Of a stretch of 64,000 nt of DNA, positions 25,035 to 40,490 are shown one piece after another. Position numbers and translations under genes: made by a program. The stretch is from Brachionus koreanus. Lineage: Eukaryota; Rotifera; Eurotatoria; Ploima; Brachionidae. How positions within the stretch are numbered: the stretch's first letter is position 1; every line of letters begins with the position of its first letter. The notes beneath the pieces are model-generated. The model did not search any database and was not told the DNA's origin. It saw only the letters and a program-made list of their open reading frames with translations. Where the stretch lies: positions 3,418,133-3,482,132 of the forward strand of contig PJRA01000313.1 in the NCBI GenBank assembly GCA_016987375.1, read 5' to 3'.

Positions 25035-25723
25035 TCTGTTCTACAGTATTTTTATGTAATAATATCTGCACATAATTAAATCGCTAATGATCGATTTAAA
25101 TTAAAATCAATAGTTATTTTTAAATAAAAATTATCTGTTTAAAATTTTTGACAACAAACTGAAACTTTTTTTAAGATTAATAAATTTTAAATTTACGTTT
25201 CAGTGAACCTAGATTAAGTTTAGACTACTAAACAGTCTAAGCTTAATGTAATTTTATTAAAATTGAAAAAAATAATAATAATTGAATTTAATTAATTATT
25301 GTAAATTGATTAAAATAATTAGATACTAAAATTTAAATTTTTGGGTTAAATAAACTAACCAATATTACATTTTTTACATTATTGATCCAATTTTTTAATT
25401 TTATTTATGAAAAAAAATTTTAGATTTTGAGCCCTAGTTATACTGAAATATTTTTAAAAGGTGTAAAGAGATTTTTTAAAATTTAGAATGTTTTGTTGAC
25501 TAAAAAGATACACAAAATAAACTAGTCTTGTTGGTTAGATATTTCTGTTAAAGCAATTTTTGCTAATTTCAATTTTGCTTTTTGAACAAAGCTATCAAAA
25601 CGTTTATCCTTTTGCTTAAACTAAATCTTAGAAAAACACTTCTAACAAAAAAAATGCAAGAAGATAGTAGCATCATTTCCAAGAAGGTTATACTTGAAAA
25701 CAAAATCGATGAAACTCACAATT
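25035..25723. other. SET 3' flank, no gene seen
   Basis: AT-rich sequence with the SET 3' UTR; AAATAAAAATTATC near 25121 could serve as a polyadenylation signal. A short palindrome, TTAAGTTTAGACTACTAAAC / AGTCTAAGCTTAA near 25214-25243, is visible. Confidence 0.35.
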
Positions 25724-26360
25724 TAGTAGTAGTAGTAGTAGTTAGTATACTGCTGGTATAGTGCTTTATACTAGCGTAAATATGCGCTTAGCCATTTAGG
25801 CTATTGCAGTCCTTGTAAGTTCTGCTTGAATATTTCTTTATCAATTATTGCCTTGAAACCATTTATTGTTTTTGCTGTTATTCCTTCTTTTGGTAGCTTA
25901 TTCCATGATTCAACAACTCTGCTTGTTAAAAAATGATAACGATGTTGTCCTTTTCTGCTATTCTCTCTTACAAGTTTATGATTATTTTCTCTTCTTAGAT
26001 TAATGCATAAGCTATTTGCATAATTTATCGTCTCAGAACCATTCATTATTTTAAACATCTGAATAAAATCTCCCCTTAATCGTCGTTGTTCAAGACTCAT
26101 CAACAAGGAGACTTAGTCTCTCTTCATATGGTTTGTCGCGTATACTTTTGATTATCTTGGTTGCTCTACGTTGTAGATTTTCGATTAGTTTGATGTCCGA
26201 TTTTAATGAAGCTAAGAATTTAAAATCTCTTTATCTAGGTAACTAAAAGAGCTTTTGATTTGTCCTAAGACTCTATTGGCTTTAGATAATGCAAACATGC
26301 ACTGTTTTCTCCATTTAAGGTCATTGGAAATAAGTATGCCAAGATCCCTCTTCTTCAATG
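25724..26360 (-). mobile_element. CR1-like LINE 3' fragment with (TAG)n tail
   Basis: On the minus strand the upper part reads DLGILISNDLKWRKQC, SKANRVLGQIKSSFSYLD and then IENLQRRATKIIKSI. A 101-residue open frame follows at 26106-25801: EQRRLRGDFIQMFKIMNGSE, RYHFLTSRVVESWNKLPKEG. These are the ordered C-terminal motifs of CR1/Jockey-group polymerases (DLGV..., RRAT..., RR-RGDLI..., F---RV---WN-LP). The segment between the first two is deleted, so it is dead. The 3' end runs into TAG repeats at 25724-25742, fitting a microsatellite tail. Confidence 0.82.
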
Positions 26361-26709
26361 ACCACTATTTTTTATATAATTTAAGTAATTTTTTAAACGT
26401 TTTTTTTGTTATTTTGCTAATAAAATATAAAAATAGTTAATATTTTTATTATTAGATGATTGTCTATTAAAAATTGATTATTTCTTATTTATTTAGAGGT
26501 AAATTTTAATAATTTTGAGATGACACAAAACTTTATTTTTTTATTCTATTTGTTTATATGTGTAATGCATACTGAGAATAAAATTTAAAATAACAAAAAA
26601 AAGAAAGTAAAAGAAAAATATTAAGTTAAAATTTATAGGAAATATAAAATAGCAGGTTAGAAATGTTTAAATATTTGATTGAAGATAAAAAAGAAGAAAT
26701 TGTTAAGTA

Positions 26710-27832
26710 ACGGGTGAGGCATAAGTAAATGGACAAAAGTTAAGTTTACTTGCCAGATTATGCAAATGATCTATTTTATTTATTTTTATAAACTACTAAT
26801 CATTAGCTATAATATTGCAAAAAATTTTTTTTAAAATGGGACTTTCTGGGACTGAACGAGAGAATTTTCGAAAAGCAGTCAAAAATATGTATTCACAAAT
26901 GAAAAAATCTGACCTTGTCGCGCATTTACAAAGCAAGGAATTGCTCGAAGTACCATATATAACACAATCAACCGTATTCAAAATGGAGGACCGACAAAAG
27001 ACAATAAGAGAACGGATCGTCCAAGCAGCTGGACAGCTGCAAGGAAGAAAAAACTGAAAAGATTGACCAATAACCGAACTGGAGTGAGTCAAAGACGTCA
27101 AGCGTCTAATTTTCTGTCCACCAAAGAACAGTTGGTCGACAATTAAAAAATGGGTGTATCATATCGAAAACGTGAAAAAACGCCAAAATATAGTGTCGTA
27201 CAGTTTGAAAAAGCAAAGCACTTGAGCGCAAAACTTTCAAATATGCTATATCGCTCACCGTGTTCACTTATTTTGGACGACGAAAAATACTTTACTTTTT
27301 CGGGAGACAACATGCCGTGAAATGCCGGATATTACACAAATATCAAGCCTTCTTGTCCGGACAGTATTCGCTTTGCTGGAAAAGAGAAGTTTCCCAAGAA
27401 GGTGTTGGTTTGGATAGCCATTTAAGATCGAGGACTGTCAAATCCACTTTTTCGACTATCAAAGTAGGTTGCCATCAATTCCAATATCTATATTCACGAA
27501 TATTTATTATCTATATTCATTCATTTTTGGCGTTGTTTAAGTGAGAAAGTATACGAGGGAGGTTGGCAAGCCTCAACTGAGCAGCAGCTGATTAGCCGCA
27601 TTGAGTTGAAGTTGAAGGAATTCGACTTAAATTTTGTGAAATCGCTTATGGTGGGGGTCAAAGCAAAGCTCAGAAAAATCGGCCACGATGGAGTTTTTTC
27701 TTTATTTTAAAAATCTTAATTCTATTAAAAAATAAATTTTTTACCCAATACAAAAATCCATAACTTAATATCATTTTTAATTTTTGAGATATTCGCTTTT
27801 AATTTTTGTTCATTTACTTATGTCTCACCCGT
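26710..27832 (+). mobile_element. Defective Tc1/mariner-type transposon, copy 1
   Basis: About 30-bp terminal inverted repeats (ACGGGTGAGGCATAAGTAAA at left, inverse TTTACTTATGTCTCACCCGT at right) are flanked by TA on both sides (26708-26709 and 27833-27834). The coding region starts at ATG 26836 with a helix-turn-helix-like N-terminus (LLEVPYITQSTVFKM). It then shifts frame near 27045, and carries stops near 27145, 27318 and 27424 around transposase-like words (LILDDEKYFTF, KFPKKVLVWIAI). Family placement rests on TA duplication and motif wording. No functional transposase can be made. Copy 2 at about 53610-54669 shares the same lesions. Confidence 0.88.
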
Positions 27833-28076
27833 TAGTAATTACCCAATGGAGTAGGGTATTTTATTCAATATCTTGATTCGAGCCCTTTTTCTATAGTTAA
27901 GTCATTTAAGTGATTTTTGATCTCTTTTATATTTAAAGTGTGCACGTCTAAGCTTAAATAGACTGTAAAAAAAATTTTTTTTTTTTTCCCTTTAATTGCT
28001 AATATAAAATAAAGAAAATTTTCATAGTGTTTCAATTTTTTTTTCTCATTCGAAAGAAACCATGATCAACATATGA

Positions 28077-28361
28077 ATGGATGCTAAAAGTTTTTTGGAA
28101 TTAATGGAAAAATTCGAAAATGTGAAGAGAATTACTAGTTTTCTCAACACTTTCAAAGTAATAATCGGTTTTCTGAGCCTAATAATACCTTTAGCTTTTA
28201 CATTTTTTAATGGCCTTTTTAAATTGTTATTGAGTTTTATCATTTTAATTTTAAAGTTGATGTACATTATTTTACCGTTTTTAGCAATCCTACATTGCCA
28301 AATGAATGTTGGAAGATATTCTCACATATTTTTAAAATATCAAGGCCAAAATCAGCTCTAG
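28077..28361 (+). CDS. Possible small membrane protein (unrecognised)
   Basis: A 94-aa frame from ATG 28077 with a charged N-terminus (MDAKSFLELMEKFENVKRIT) and two hydrophobic runs (VIIGFLSLIIPLAFTFFNGL and LLLSFIILILKLMYIILPFL). No family is recognised. Codon composition is less AT-monotonous than in neighbouring noise, which is weak support. A further 34-codon frame (MINDFKNVNQ...) lies at 28500-28604 and could belong to it through splicing I could not define. May be spurious. Confidence 0.3.
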   Translation: MDAKSFLELMEKFENVKRITSFLNTFKVIIGFLSLIIPLAFTFFNGLFKLLLSFIILILKLMYIILPFLAILHCQMNVGRYSHIFLKYQGQNQL

Positions 28362-28604
28362 ACATTCTGTTATTGACTTATTATTGGATGATTTTTAAAT
28401 CAACGTCTTTTTGTTTATCCTTAACATTTTATGGCATATTGTTTCACTAATTTGAACTCAAGTAAACAAAATTGATCAGAAACTCGACATGAATAAAATA
28501 TGATTAACGATTTCAAAAATGTCAATCAATCTTCACATAATGATAAAATAAACCCAAATATTGAAACAAAATCATATGATGCAATTATTTTTCAGGAGTA
28601 AAAA

Positions 28605-29715
28605 ATTTTCTAGTTATCAAATCTGACTAAATATTTATAAAGATAATTTTTGAAAAAAAATTTTTAAATTCAAATTTTTATTTTGAGACAAAAATTCGTG
28701 TTTTTTAACAGGCTGGATGTTTTTGATTTTTAGGATCGTTATAATTCTTAAACTTTAAGTTTTGTATTTTTCTTTTTTTATTTAATTCTAAAAAATTTTA
28801 TAAAGTCAAAAATTTAAATCAAAATTTTGAAATTTTTATAATAGTGAAAATTCGCTTAAAGTAAGAAAGGCTCAAAGTTTAAAAGAGATTTATTCGTATA
28901 AGATATTTAAAATTTAAATTTATTTAAAAGATATTTAAAGTTTTTCTGACAAATTGTTAATTTTGATAACTGGATCTTTTTTCAAAATTAAGATTACAAA
29001 AATTAATTGCTGCAGTGCATTTAAAAAAAATATCAAAAAAAAATTAAGAATTAATTATTTTAGAGCAATTAATTATTTTTTTATAATGTAATATAATTAA
29101 CTAAAAATGCTTGATTGTCTAATCTAATTGAAAAAAATGACAGATAAAATTGCTAAAAAAATATATTGAATCTCGCTTGAGACTTTAATAGAAATCATGA
29201 AAAAAAATTGCAAATGACTACCATTACACTTTCTAAAGAATGCGGCGTTAAAAAGCTCAATTTTTAGTTTTATTTATCTTTTTTTTTAAATTTTTCAAAA
29301 ATTTTAATTAAAAAAGGGATTTCGGTATAACGAGCACAAAAAAATTCGCCTAAATTGCTCGTTATACCGAGGAACGACTCTATGCAGATTAATAATTTAA
29401 ATATTACAGTCTTTTCTTTTAAAATTCAGATATTGTAGTAGTTTTGCTACACGCTAAGCTTAATTATTGCTTATTTTAATTGATAAAAACGGAAAAAAAA
29501 CAAACCTTTTTGACTCACCCTAATATTTAAATGCTATCTATTCATAAAATTTCAAATACAGTTTTAAATTCATTTAAAATTTTTAATAATTTACATAATT
29601 ATTGAAATAATTAATATCAAAGACAAATTTAAACGCTAGTTTAAAATTAGCTATTTTGAACTGCATGTTAAAAAAAAATAACTAAGCTTAATTTTAAAAT
29701 CGAAAATTAAATGAA
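28605..29715. other. Intergenic with a short perfect inverted repeat
   Basis: AT-rich with no gene. At 29322-29336 and 29356-29370 a perfect 15-bp inverted repeat (TCGGTATAACGAGCA / TGCTCGTTATACCGA) with a 19-nt loop stands out by its composition. It resembles terminal repeats of pogo/Tc1-type MITEs collapsed end to end; this is inference. Confidence 0.5.
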
Positions 29716-34454
<4,739 letters not shown>

Positions 34455-35133
34455 TTTTGTATATTTTGATTTTTATTTTTTTAAGAAAATTTTATGATAC
34501 TTTTCAATGTAATTGATTCAATAAAATTTGAATATTTTTTTTAATAGTTTTTGAATGACAAAAAAATTAGCAATGAATTTTCAAACATTGCATTAGTTGC
34601 ATTTGTGGTTGTAGTTGTAGTAGAAAATTCAATATTTCAAATTAGAAGAAAGGATCTAATTTTTAACTATTTAACTAGACAAAAAAATTCCAAAATTTAG
34701 TTTTATTACAGAAAAATTTATTTTATAATTTATTGGAAATTAATTTTAATTTTAATCAAACCAAAACCAGTTGATGGCGATGTTAAATCAAATAAAATGA
34801 TTCAGCAATTGATATCTGCAAAAATGCTCATATCGATTTTTAAATGATTGACAAAAATGACAGTCAACTTAAACTGATAACCAATTTCATCACATGTTTA
34901 GATAGAATTTAATATTATGGAAAAAAATTGTAATATTTTAAATGTTATGTCAATTTTGAAATAAATAAAATTTTAAATCTCATTTATATCTGCTATTCTT
35001 TTTTTTTAAATTGAAATTTTCAAATCTTCAAACAAAAAAACACCATTTATAAAAAAAAAAATTAATTTTTTTAACTCATAAGTTTTAATTGATCAAATTT
35101 TTGGAAGAGCTTTTTCAGATTAAAAAAGTAAAA
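34455..35133. other. SMC3 3' flank, no gene seen
   Basis: AT-rich; CAATAAAATTTG near 34518 is a likely polyadenylation signal for SMC3. A GTTGTAGTTGTAGTAG run near 34606-34623 is a minor simple repeat. Confidence 0.4.
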
Positions 35134-35593
35134 ATGGAAGTTGTCAATTTAGACTTTGTTGAAACAATGTTCTTTTTACTCGATTCAAATGAATGTAATT
35201 TTGAGTTTCAATGTTTCATTATAGCTTTTAATTGAATTTAAATTTAAGATGATAAACCGCAGACTTTCATAGGACAGAAATTATATTTTCTTGAAAAAGA
35301 TGAGCTAAAAATATTCAAAATTAGCGGTAAAATATTATAAAATTTCCATTTTCATAGAATTTTAATTTTTCTTAAGGACAAGAATTCAAATTTAATGTTA
35401 GGAGTTTATATAATTTTGAAAATACTATATCAATTTATTGCTCAATAGGAAAAATGAATATAATTTTGAAGAATGAAAATGGTAATTGTTAATTATTTAA
35501 TTAATTTAGAGTGAAACGCTCAATAACTAAAAAAAGAAAAAAAAATTGTCATGTACTGGGCTAATTATTTTTTATTAACAGAAAAAATGGTCG
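35134..35593 (+). CDS. Predicted short exons upstream of the NTPase gene (same gene or separate small gene)
   Basis: Candidate exons 35134-35212, 35249-35326, 35377-35481, 35512-35552 and 35582-35593 or later join in phase and read like protein: MEVVNLDFVETMFFLLDSNE, then DDKPQTFIGQKLYFLEKDEL, then SLYNFENTISIYCSIGKMNI, ending in a basic patch (RSITKKRKKN). Introns would be 36, 50, 30 and 29 nt, the last two suspiciously short even for this genome. The last exon either continues to a TGA at 35732 or splices at TCG|GTAAAA (phase 0) to AG|TGTTCT at 35916, in frame with the NTPase. No known domain recognised. It could be an N-terminal header of the NTPase protein. Confidence 0.35.
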
Positions 35594-35915
35594 GTAAAAC
35601 AATTCTTAAAGCAAAAATGCCAAATTTTTAAAAATTTTATTTCACTTAAAACTTTTTTAACTCAAGAAGCATCAAATATTTTTTCGAGATTTTTCAATCA
35701 AAAATTTTTTTATAAAAACTTTAGCTTATATTGAATGAGTTCATTTTTTTTTCAAAAAAAAGATAAAATCTACAATACTCAAAAAATATTTAATCATGTT
35801 AAAAATCTGTTGAAAAATATGATATTTTAAAATTCTAACTCGTTTGATGATTCTAGTGTTAACAAATTTTATAATACTATATTGGAAATAAGTTCTAAAC
35901 ACATTTTATTTAAGA

Positions 35916-37989
35916 GTGTTCTAAAGTATCGAATTGGCTTTCAAAAAAAGAAATTCAAAAGCCTGATGAAACTTCTCTTTTAGAAGAATTAATTGAGGAG
36001 TCTTTTACAGTTGATATGAAAACAAATCCAAAATTAAGCATTAACTCTTGTCAATATTTAAAAAAACAAATATTAAAAATGATTAGATTATATGAGGATA
36101 GCGATTCTAGTTATTATGGACCATATACTGTTGTATGTCAATCTAGCGGATTTGGTAAAAGCAGAGCTTGCCTAAGTTTAATAGATGAGGGTTTTTTTGT
36201 TGTTTATTGTTGTCTTCGCGAAAAGGAATCAAATGGATATCCAAAACGAAGTTGTTTAGCTGGACAAATACTTGAAGATACCAATGTTTTAGCTTATTAC
36301 GAATGCTATTTTGATGCATTTATTGACTTTATTAACAATAATCAAATAAGTAGTTTGGATTTTTTCAAAAGATTTAATCAAGAAGATAATAAATCAGAGA
36401 GCAATAATTTAGTTAAGGATTTAATTAATTCTAAGCTAAACAAATATTCTAATAAAAACGAAATTACAACTTATAATGGTACTTCTCCTTTAATTTTTGT
36501 TTTCGACGAGGCTTCATCACTATTGAAAGTTCAATCCAAAAATAAAGACACCAACAATTTTCATATAATGCGAAAATTGCTTTCAAAATTGAAAAAAAAT
36601 ATTTTTTGTCTTTTTTTGGATACTTTTTCCAGTTTGAGCAAGTTCATGCCACCAACTACACTTGATGTGTCAGCGAGAATCGCACGCCAACAGATGGAAG
36701 TATTTGAGCCAATTTATTTACTTCCAAATTGGGATATATACTTGGATGAAACTAGAATAAAAAAAATTCATGATACTGTTAAATTTGAAAATTTGTGCAT
36801 GTACGGTAGAGCTTTGTGGGGCTCGTGGATAGAAACAAAAAGTAATTCAAATGGAAAATACAATTTAATTAATACCAGTAAATTGTATACTTTGGCATGG
36901 CAAAAATTAATATGTTGTAAAAAGATAGAATCAGTAGATTTGGAAGACATTTTAGCAATTTTGAGCACAAGGTTAGGTGTAATCAAGCCAAAATCTTTAT
37001 CAAGTTGTCAAAATATGGTTGCAAGAAATATGGCTGTTTCTGTTTATGTCAACAACAAAAACGATTTATTTGAAATAAGTTATCCTTCAGAGCCAATTCT
37101 GGCTGAGGTATCTGCTTATCTAATGCAAAGAATAGGATATGAAAAAGTAGTCGATTACTTACTTGAATGCTTGGAATCATGTCTTATTTCAAAAGGAGAA
37201 AAAGGCGAAACAATTGCCAAGTTGATTCTTTTAATAGCTAGAGATATGGCAGTTGACAAAAACAAAGTCAAAGAGCCCCTAAAATATTTGGATACTATCA
37301 CAGTTGGAGTATTTTTGCAATCGCTTTACGGAAAATGTGAAAAAAATTGTGGCAATCTTGATAATAATTGGAACTGTTCAAGTAAAAATAAGAATTGTTG
37401 TATTCAAATAATCAGAGAGCAAATAAAAAACTATTCAGTTATACTAAATGGTCTGATAAATTTCAATCATTTTGTTAGATCAAAAAATTTCATGTCGGAA
37501 ACTTTGCTCGAGCCAGCTTTGAAAAGATGTGCCGCTTATCAATGTAGACAAAATGAAAAATCTATTGATTTTGTTATTCCAGTTTGCATGAATCAAAATA
37601 ATTTTGATTCGATGTCTGCTCTGATGATTCAAGTTAAATTATATCATCATCCTAATAAGATGAGATATAAAAGTTATGTAGATTACGCATTTAATTATAT
37701 GAGCAAGGAATTTTGTAATCAAAATGGTTTTCTGTTACTTTATATGCAGCTTGGTGAGCCAAAAAACAAAAAGCCTTTTATAACTTCTGTTATGCCAAAA
37801 GAACCAAGTGAATTGACTGATTATCAAGCTATCATTTATACTCAAGGCATTTCTAATGAAATATTTCCATTTTTAAATCAGGCACTAGCATCTAAACTTG
37901 TTGCTTTCTCTCTAGCTAATGAAAAACTTTTTAAAACAGATGAAGATAGCGATAATAATCAAATATATGACTCAATATGCAATTTTTAA
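35916..37989 (+). CDS. P-loop NTPase with C-terminal PD-(D/E)XK-like region, Crinkler-type
   Basis: One long exon; the frame is open from the AG at 35914-35915, with the first ATG at 36016 (657 aa from there). The extra upstream residues (LEELIEESFTVD) look coding. Walker A is QSSGFGKSR (residues ~42-50); Walker B is LIFVFDEAS (~160-168). A GYPKRSC-like patch follows the P-loop, and CMYGRALWGSW (~270) matches the GRPLW-like motif I associate with fungal NTPase families. Near residue 525 comes SIDFVIPVCMN followed by ALMIQVKLY, which fits a D...(E/Q)xK restriction-endonuclease-like core. The same pair (NTPase plus nuclease) defines Crinkler/CR effectors in oomycetes and chytrid/arbuscular fungi. 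In an animal this suggests horizontal transfer or a transposon/conflict-system origin. Family assignment is motif-based inference. Confidence 0.65.
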
Positions 37990-39008
37990 AAAAAATTAAA
38001 TGAAATATTTTAATCGCCATTTAAAAGATAAATATTTTAAATATGTTGTTAAATATAAATTAATATAATATTTGTTAAATATAATATATAAATTAAGCTT
38101 AATTTAAATAATATTTATTATTAAACAAAAATAATTCCAAATTTAAATAAATTATTTATAAAAAAAATTTTTTAATCTAATTTATAGAGAACAAAAATTA
38201 AAAATAATAAAGTAAGGGGCAGTTTCACATACGAACAGAATGATTTTTCATGATCTAAAAATTCTCAATAAGCTTTAGAGCAATCTAGTGTTTTTTTTTA
38301 TATTGTTATTTTTTTTCAAGAGGGTTTTGTACTTTTAGGTTTTTACTGTTGGAACTTTGAAGCAAAAAGTTCTGAATTTCTCGGACTTTTGATTCATGGT
38401 TTTGCTTGGTGGTGATACATTTTTAAAAAAGTTTTGTAGTTATGTCATCAATCATATCTATTCTTGATTGTTTGATTGATACTTGTAGTGGAAAATATTT
38501 GATAATTCTGATAATACTATCATTTTTTGTATATCAGATTTTATCTTCTGAATACTTGATTGAAGAATTACAAAATAATAGTCGAATAATGATCTTATGA
38601 GTGAGTGACAAATATGCTTATTTTGAATGACGATTCCCACTTAAAACTTTAAAATTTTTCTGATCTGGTTGATTTTCGAAATTTGTTTTGAATAAGAATC
38701 TTTCAAACGTTCTTTGAAATTAATTTTGGGATCTAATTTTTTAACAAGAAATTTGGCTCAAGAGGAATCTATAAGAAAATTATAAAAGCAACTGTACTCT
38801 ATGAACCTATTTTTTAATAGCATATTAATATTAATACATTCATATTAAATTTTTAATCTCCTTTAGTGTTGGGCAAGAAAACTCTAGCTTTTGTACCTTT
38901 CCATAGAAATAAAATAATTCTTATATATAATATATAAGTTACTTTATTTTTAAATTAAGCTTTATTTTTTTAACTTTTTACAAGAATTTACACTTAAAAA
39001 AATAAAAA
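37990..39008. other. Intergenic with a possible degraded coding fragment
   Basis: Very AT-rich at 37990-38210 (repeated AAATATAATATATAAATTAA). The minus strand at about 38640-38330 reads as a broken protein-like sequence (MGIVIQNKHICHSLIRSLFD ... then, after a stop, SKVREIQNFLLQSSN). It may be a gene remnant or chance; no domain is recognised. Confidence 0.3.
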
Positions 39009-40490
39009 CTAATTCGTCAGTTCGAACCTAACCGGTTGATTGACCAAATTTTTTTCCGACACAGACACTCCTTTAAGCTCTGGCACCATTCCTTTTTCGT
39101 TTCCATTTTGCGATTGATTCTCATTTGACTCTCGCTGCTTCATTAGCTCTTTGTGTTGCTTTTTAATCTTATTGGCGATTTGCTTAAAATTTTTCATGTT
39201 CCCTCCATTTTTATTAGTGACCAAATTTGCAGTTTTTATGAACTGAGCCAAACTAGGCTGTCCAATTGGTACTTTGCTGTCATTTTTCGTGCCAACTTTG
39301 CCTGATTTAGACCGTGAACTCGCCGAATTTTCATCGATGCGGCTCGGAGTCGACTTTAAATTTTCATCATTATCATTATCATAGAACGAAACAACCTTTC
39401 TTGAGCTATTTAGCTTTCTATCTGCATTATTAATGCTTGTAATTGTATAATAAGTATCGTCTGCAGCTTCATTTAATTGGCTATTTAGAAGATTTGTTAC
39501 ACCAACATTAAATGAATTTGATTTTTGATTAATAAATTTTTTTAAAATATTCGGTGGAATTTGTTGCAATTGAATTTTAGATTTATCAGCATCAGATGAA
39601 ACTCTCAGGGCACCACCACCAGCTCGTTTGCCCTTCAAATACGGAATAAATTTTTGATTTGGATTTTCATTTAGCTTTTGCTTACTAAACTCCATTTTAA
39701 AATCAATATTTTGCTTAGGAACATTACTAATTGACGCTGGTGCTGAAAAATTCAACTCGCCATTGGCAAGCAGTGAGTCAGTTGTTTTTGATTTGGGACC
39801 CGAATGGCTCAAATATTTAGACCTTAGACTTTTGATAGAAAATGGCTCTACATTATTCTCGTTTTCAATTATTTTTGTATTTTTGGAAAAAGTATTTTCT
39901 CTTTTAAAGTTGATTAAAGTTTGTGATCTGGTAATGCTGGACTTTCGAATGGGCAAATCTTCCCCTTCAATTTGCTTAACAACAGTTGGCAAAACATTGT
40001 TTTGTTTAATTTCCTTTAAAATATTTGGCAGATTGCTGAGACCATTTTTTTTTTGCTTGTAATAGATTAAATGTGATCGCCAATCGTTAAAATTGCGAAA
40101 TTGGTAGACTAAATTAGAATGATAGTTGTTGGAAAATGTTGGCCGTGATGCCAAAGGCTTGTTGAGAAATCCTTTAGAACTAACCTGAATACGTGCATTC
40201 CAATCGCCTAGGACATTATTGGCTTCTTCGTCAGACATTAGACTTAAAACTTTGAACTCGTTGGGAAGGTCCAATTCAATTAGTGTTTGCTTGAGTTTTT
40301 CATATTCTTTAGGATCGAGTTCAAAGCAATTCTTTTGATAGAAGCTGTCCTGGTTGCCAAGAGTATCGGTCTGATTTGAGCCGAAAGATGTGCTCGACGA
40401 AGAAAGAAAATCCTGGGACAAGTATCGACTCGAATCGTTCCCTTCCGAGTTGCGGCAGTCGGATGCTTTTTTCGAGTAGTCTGAGCTCAT
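39009..40490 (-). CDS. Unrecognised, largely disordered protein
   Basis: An intact intronless frame of 493 aa on the minus strand. It is Ser/Asn/Lys-rich with little hydrophobic content and no membrane segments, so mostly disordered. A more structured part at residues ~55-165 (FELDPKEYEKLKQTLIELDL ... NFNDWRSHLIYYKQKKNGL) contains aromatic and hydrophobic positions that could fold. KVVSF near residue 368 fits a K-x-V-x-F PP1-docking pattern, but such short motifs arise by chance. A basic coiled patch (NFKQIANKIKKQHKELMKQR) lies near the C-terminus. The lower AT content and consistent codon use support a real gene; the ATG at 40490 follows an in-frame stop-rich leader. No family recognised. 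Confidence 0.72.
   Translation of the reverse strand: MSSDYSKKASDCRNSEGNDSSRYLSQDFLSSSSTSFGSNQTDTLGNQDSFYQKNCFELDPKEYEKLKQTLIELDLPNEFKVLSLMSDEEANNVLGDWNARIQVSSKGFLNKPLASRPTFSNNYHSNLVYQFRNFNDWRSHLIYYKQKKNGLSNLPNILKEIKQNNVLPTVVKQIEGEDLPIRKSSITRSQTLINFKRENTFSKNTKIIENENNVEPFSIKSLRSKYLSHSGPKSKTTDSLLANGELNFSAPASISNVPKQNIDFKMEFSKQKLNENPNQKFIPYLKGKRAGGGALRVSSDADKSKIQLQQIPPNILKKFINQKSNSFNVGVTNLLNSQLNEAADDTYYTITSINNADRKLNSSRKVVSFYDNDNDENLKSTPSRIDENSASSRSKSGKVGTKNDSKVPIGQPSLAQFIKTANLVTNKNGGNMKNFKQIANKIKKQHKELMKQRESNENQSQNGNEKGMVPELKGVSVSEKNLVNQPVRFELTN

Noticed and set aside
24868..25071. His/Arg-rich antisense frame opposite the SET tail
   Set aside because: It is the mirror of the GAT/GAC/GAA-rich acidic tail of SET and has no independent support.
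39763..40062. Plus-strand frame inside the 39-40.5 kb gene
   Set aside because: It is a shadow of the longer minus-strand frame with hydrophobic, non-specific content.
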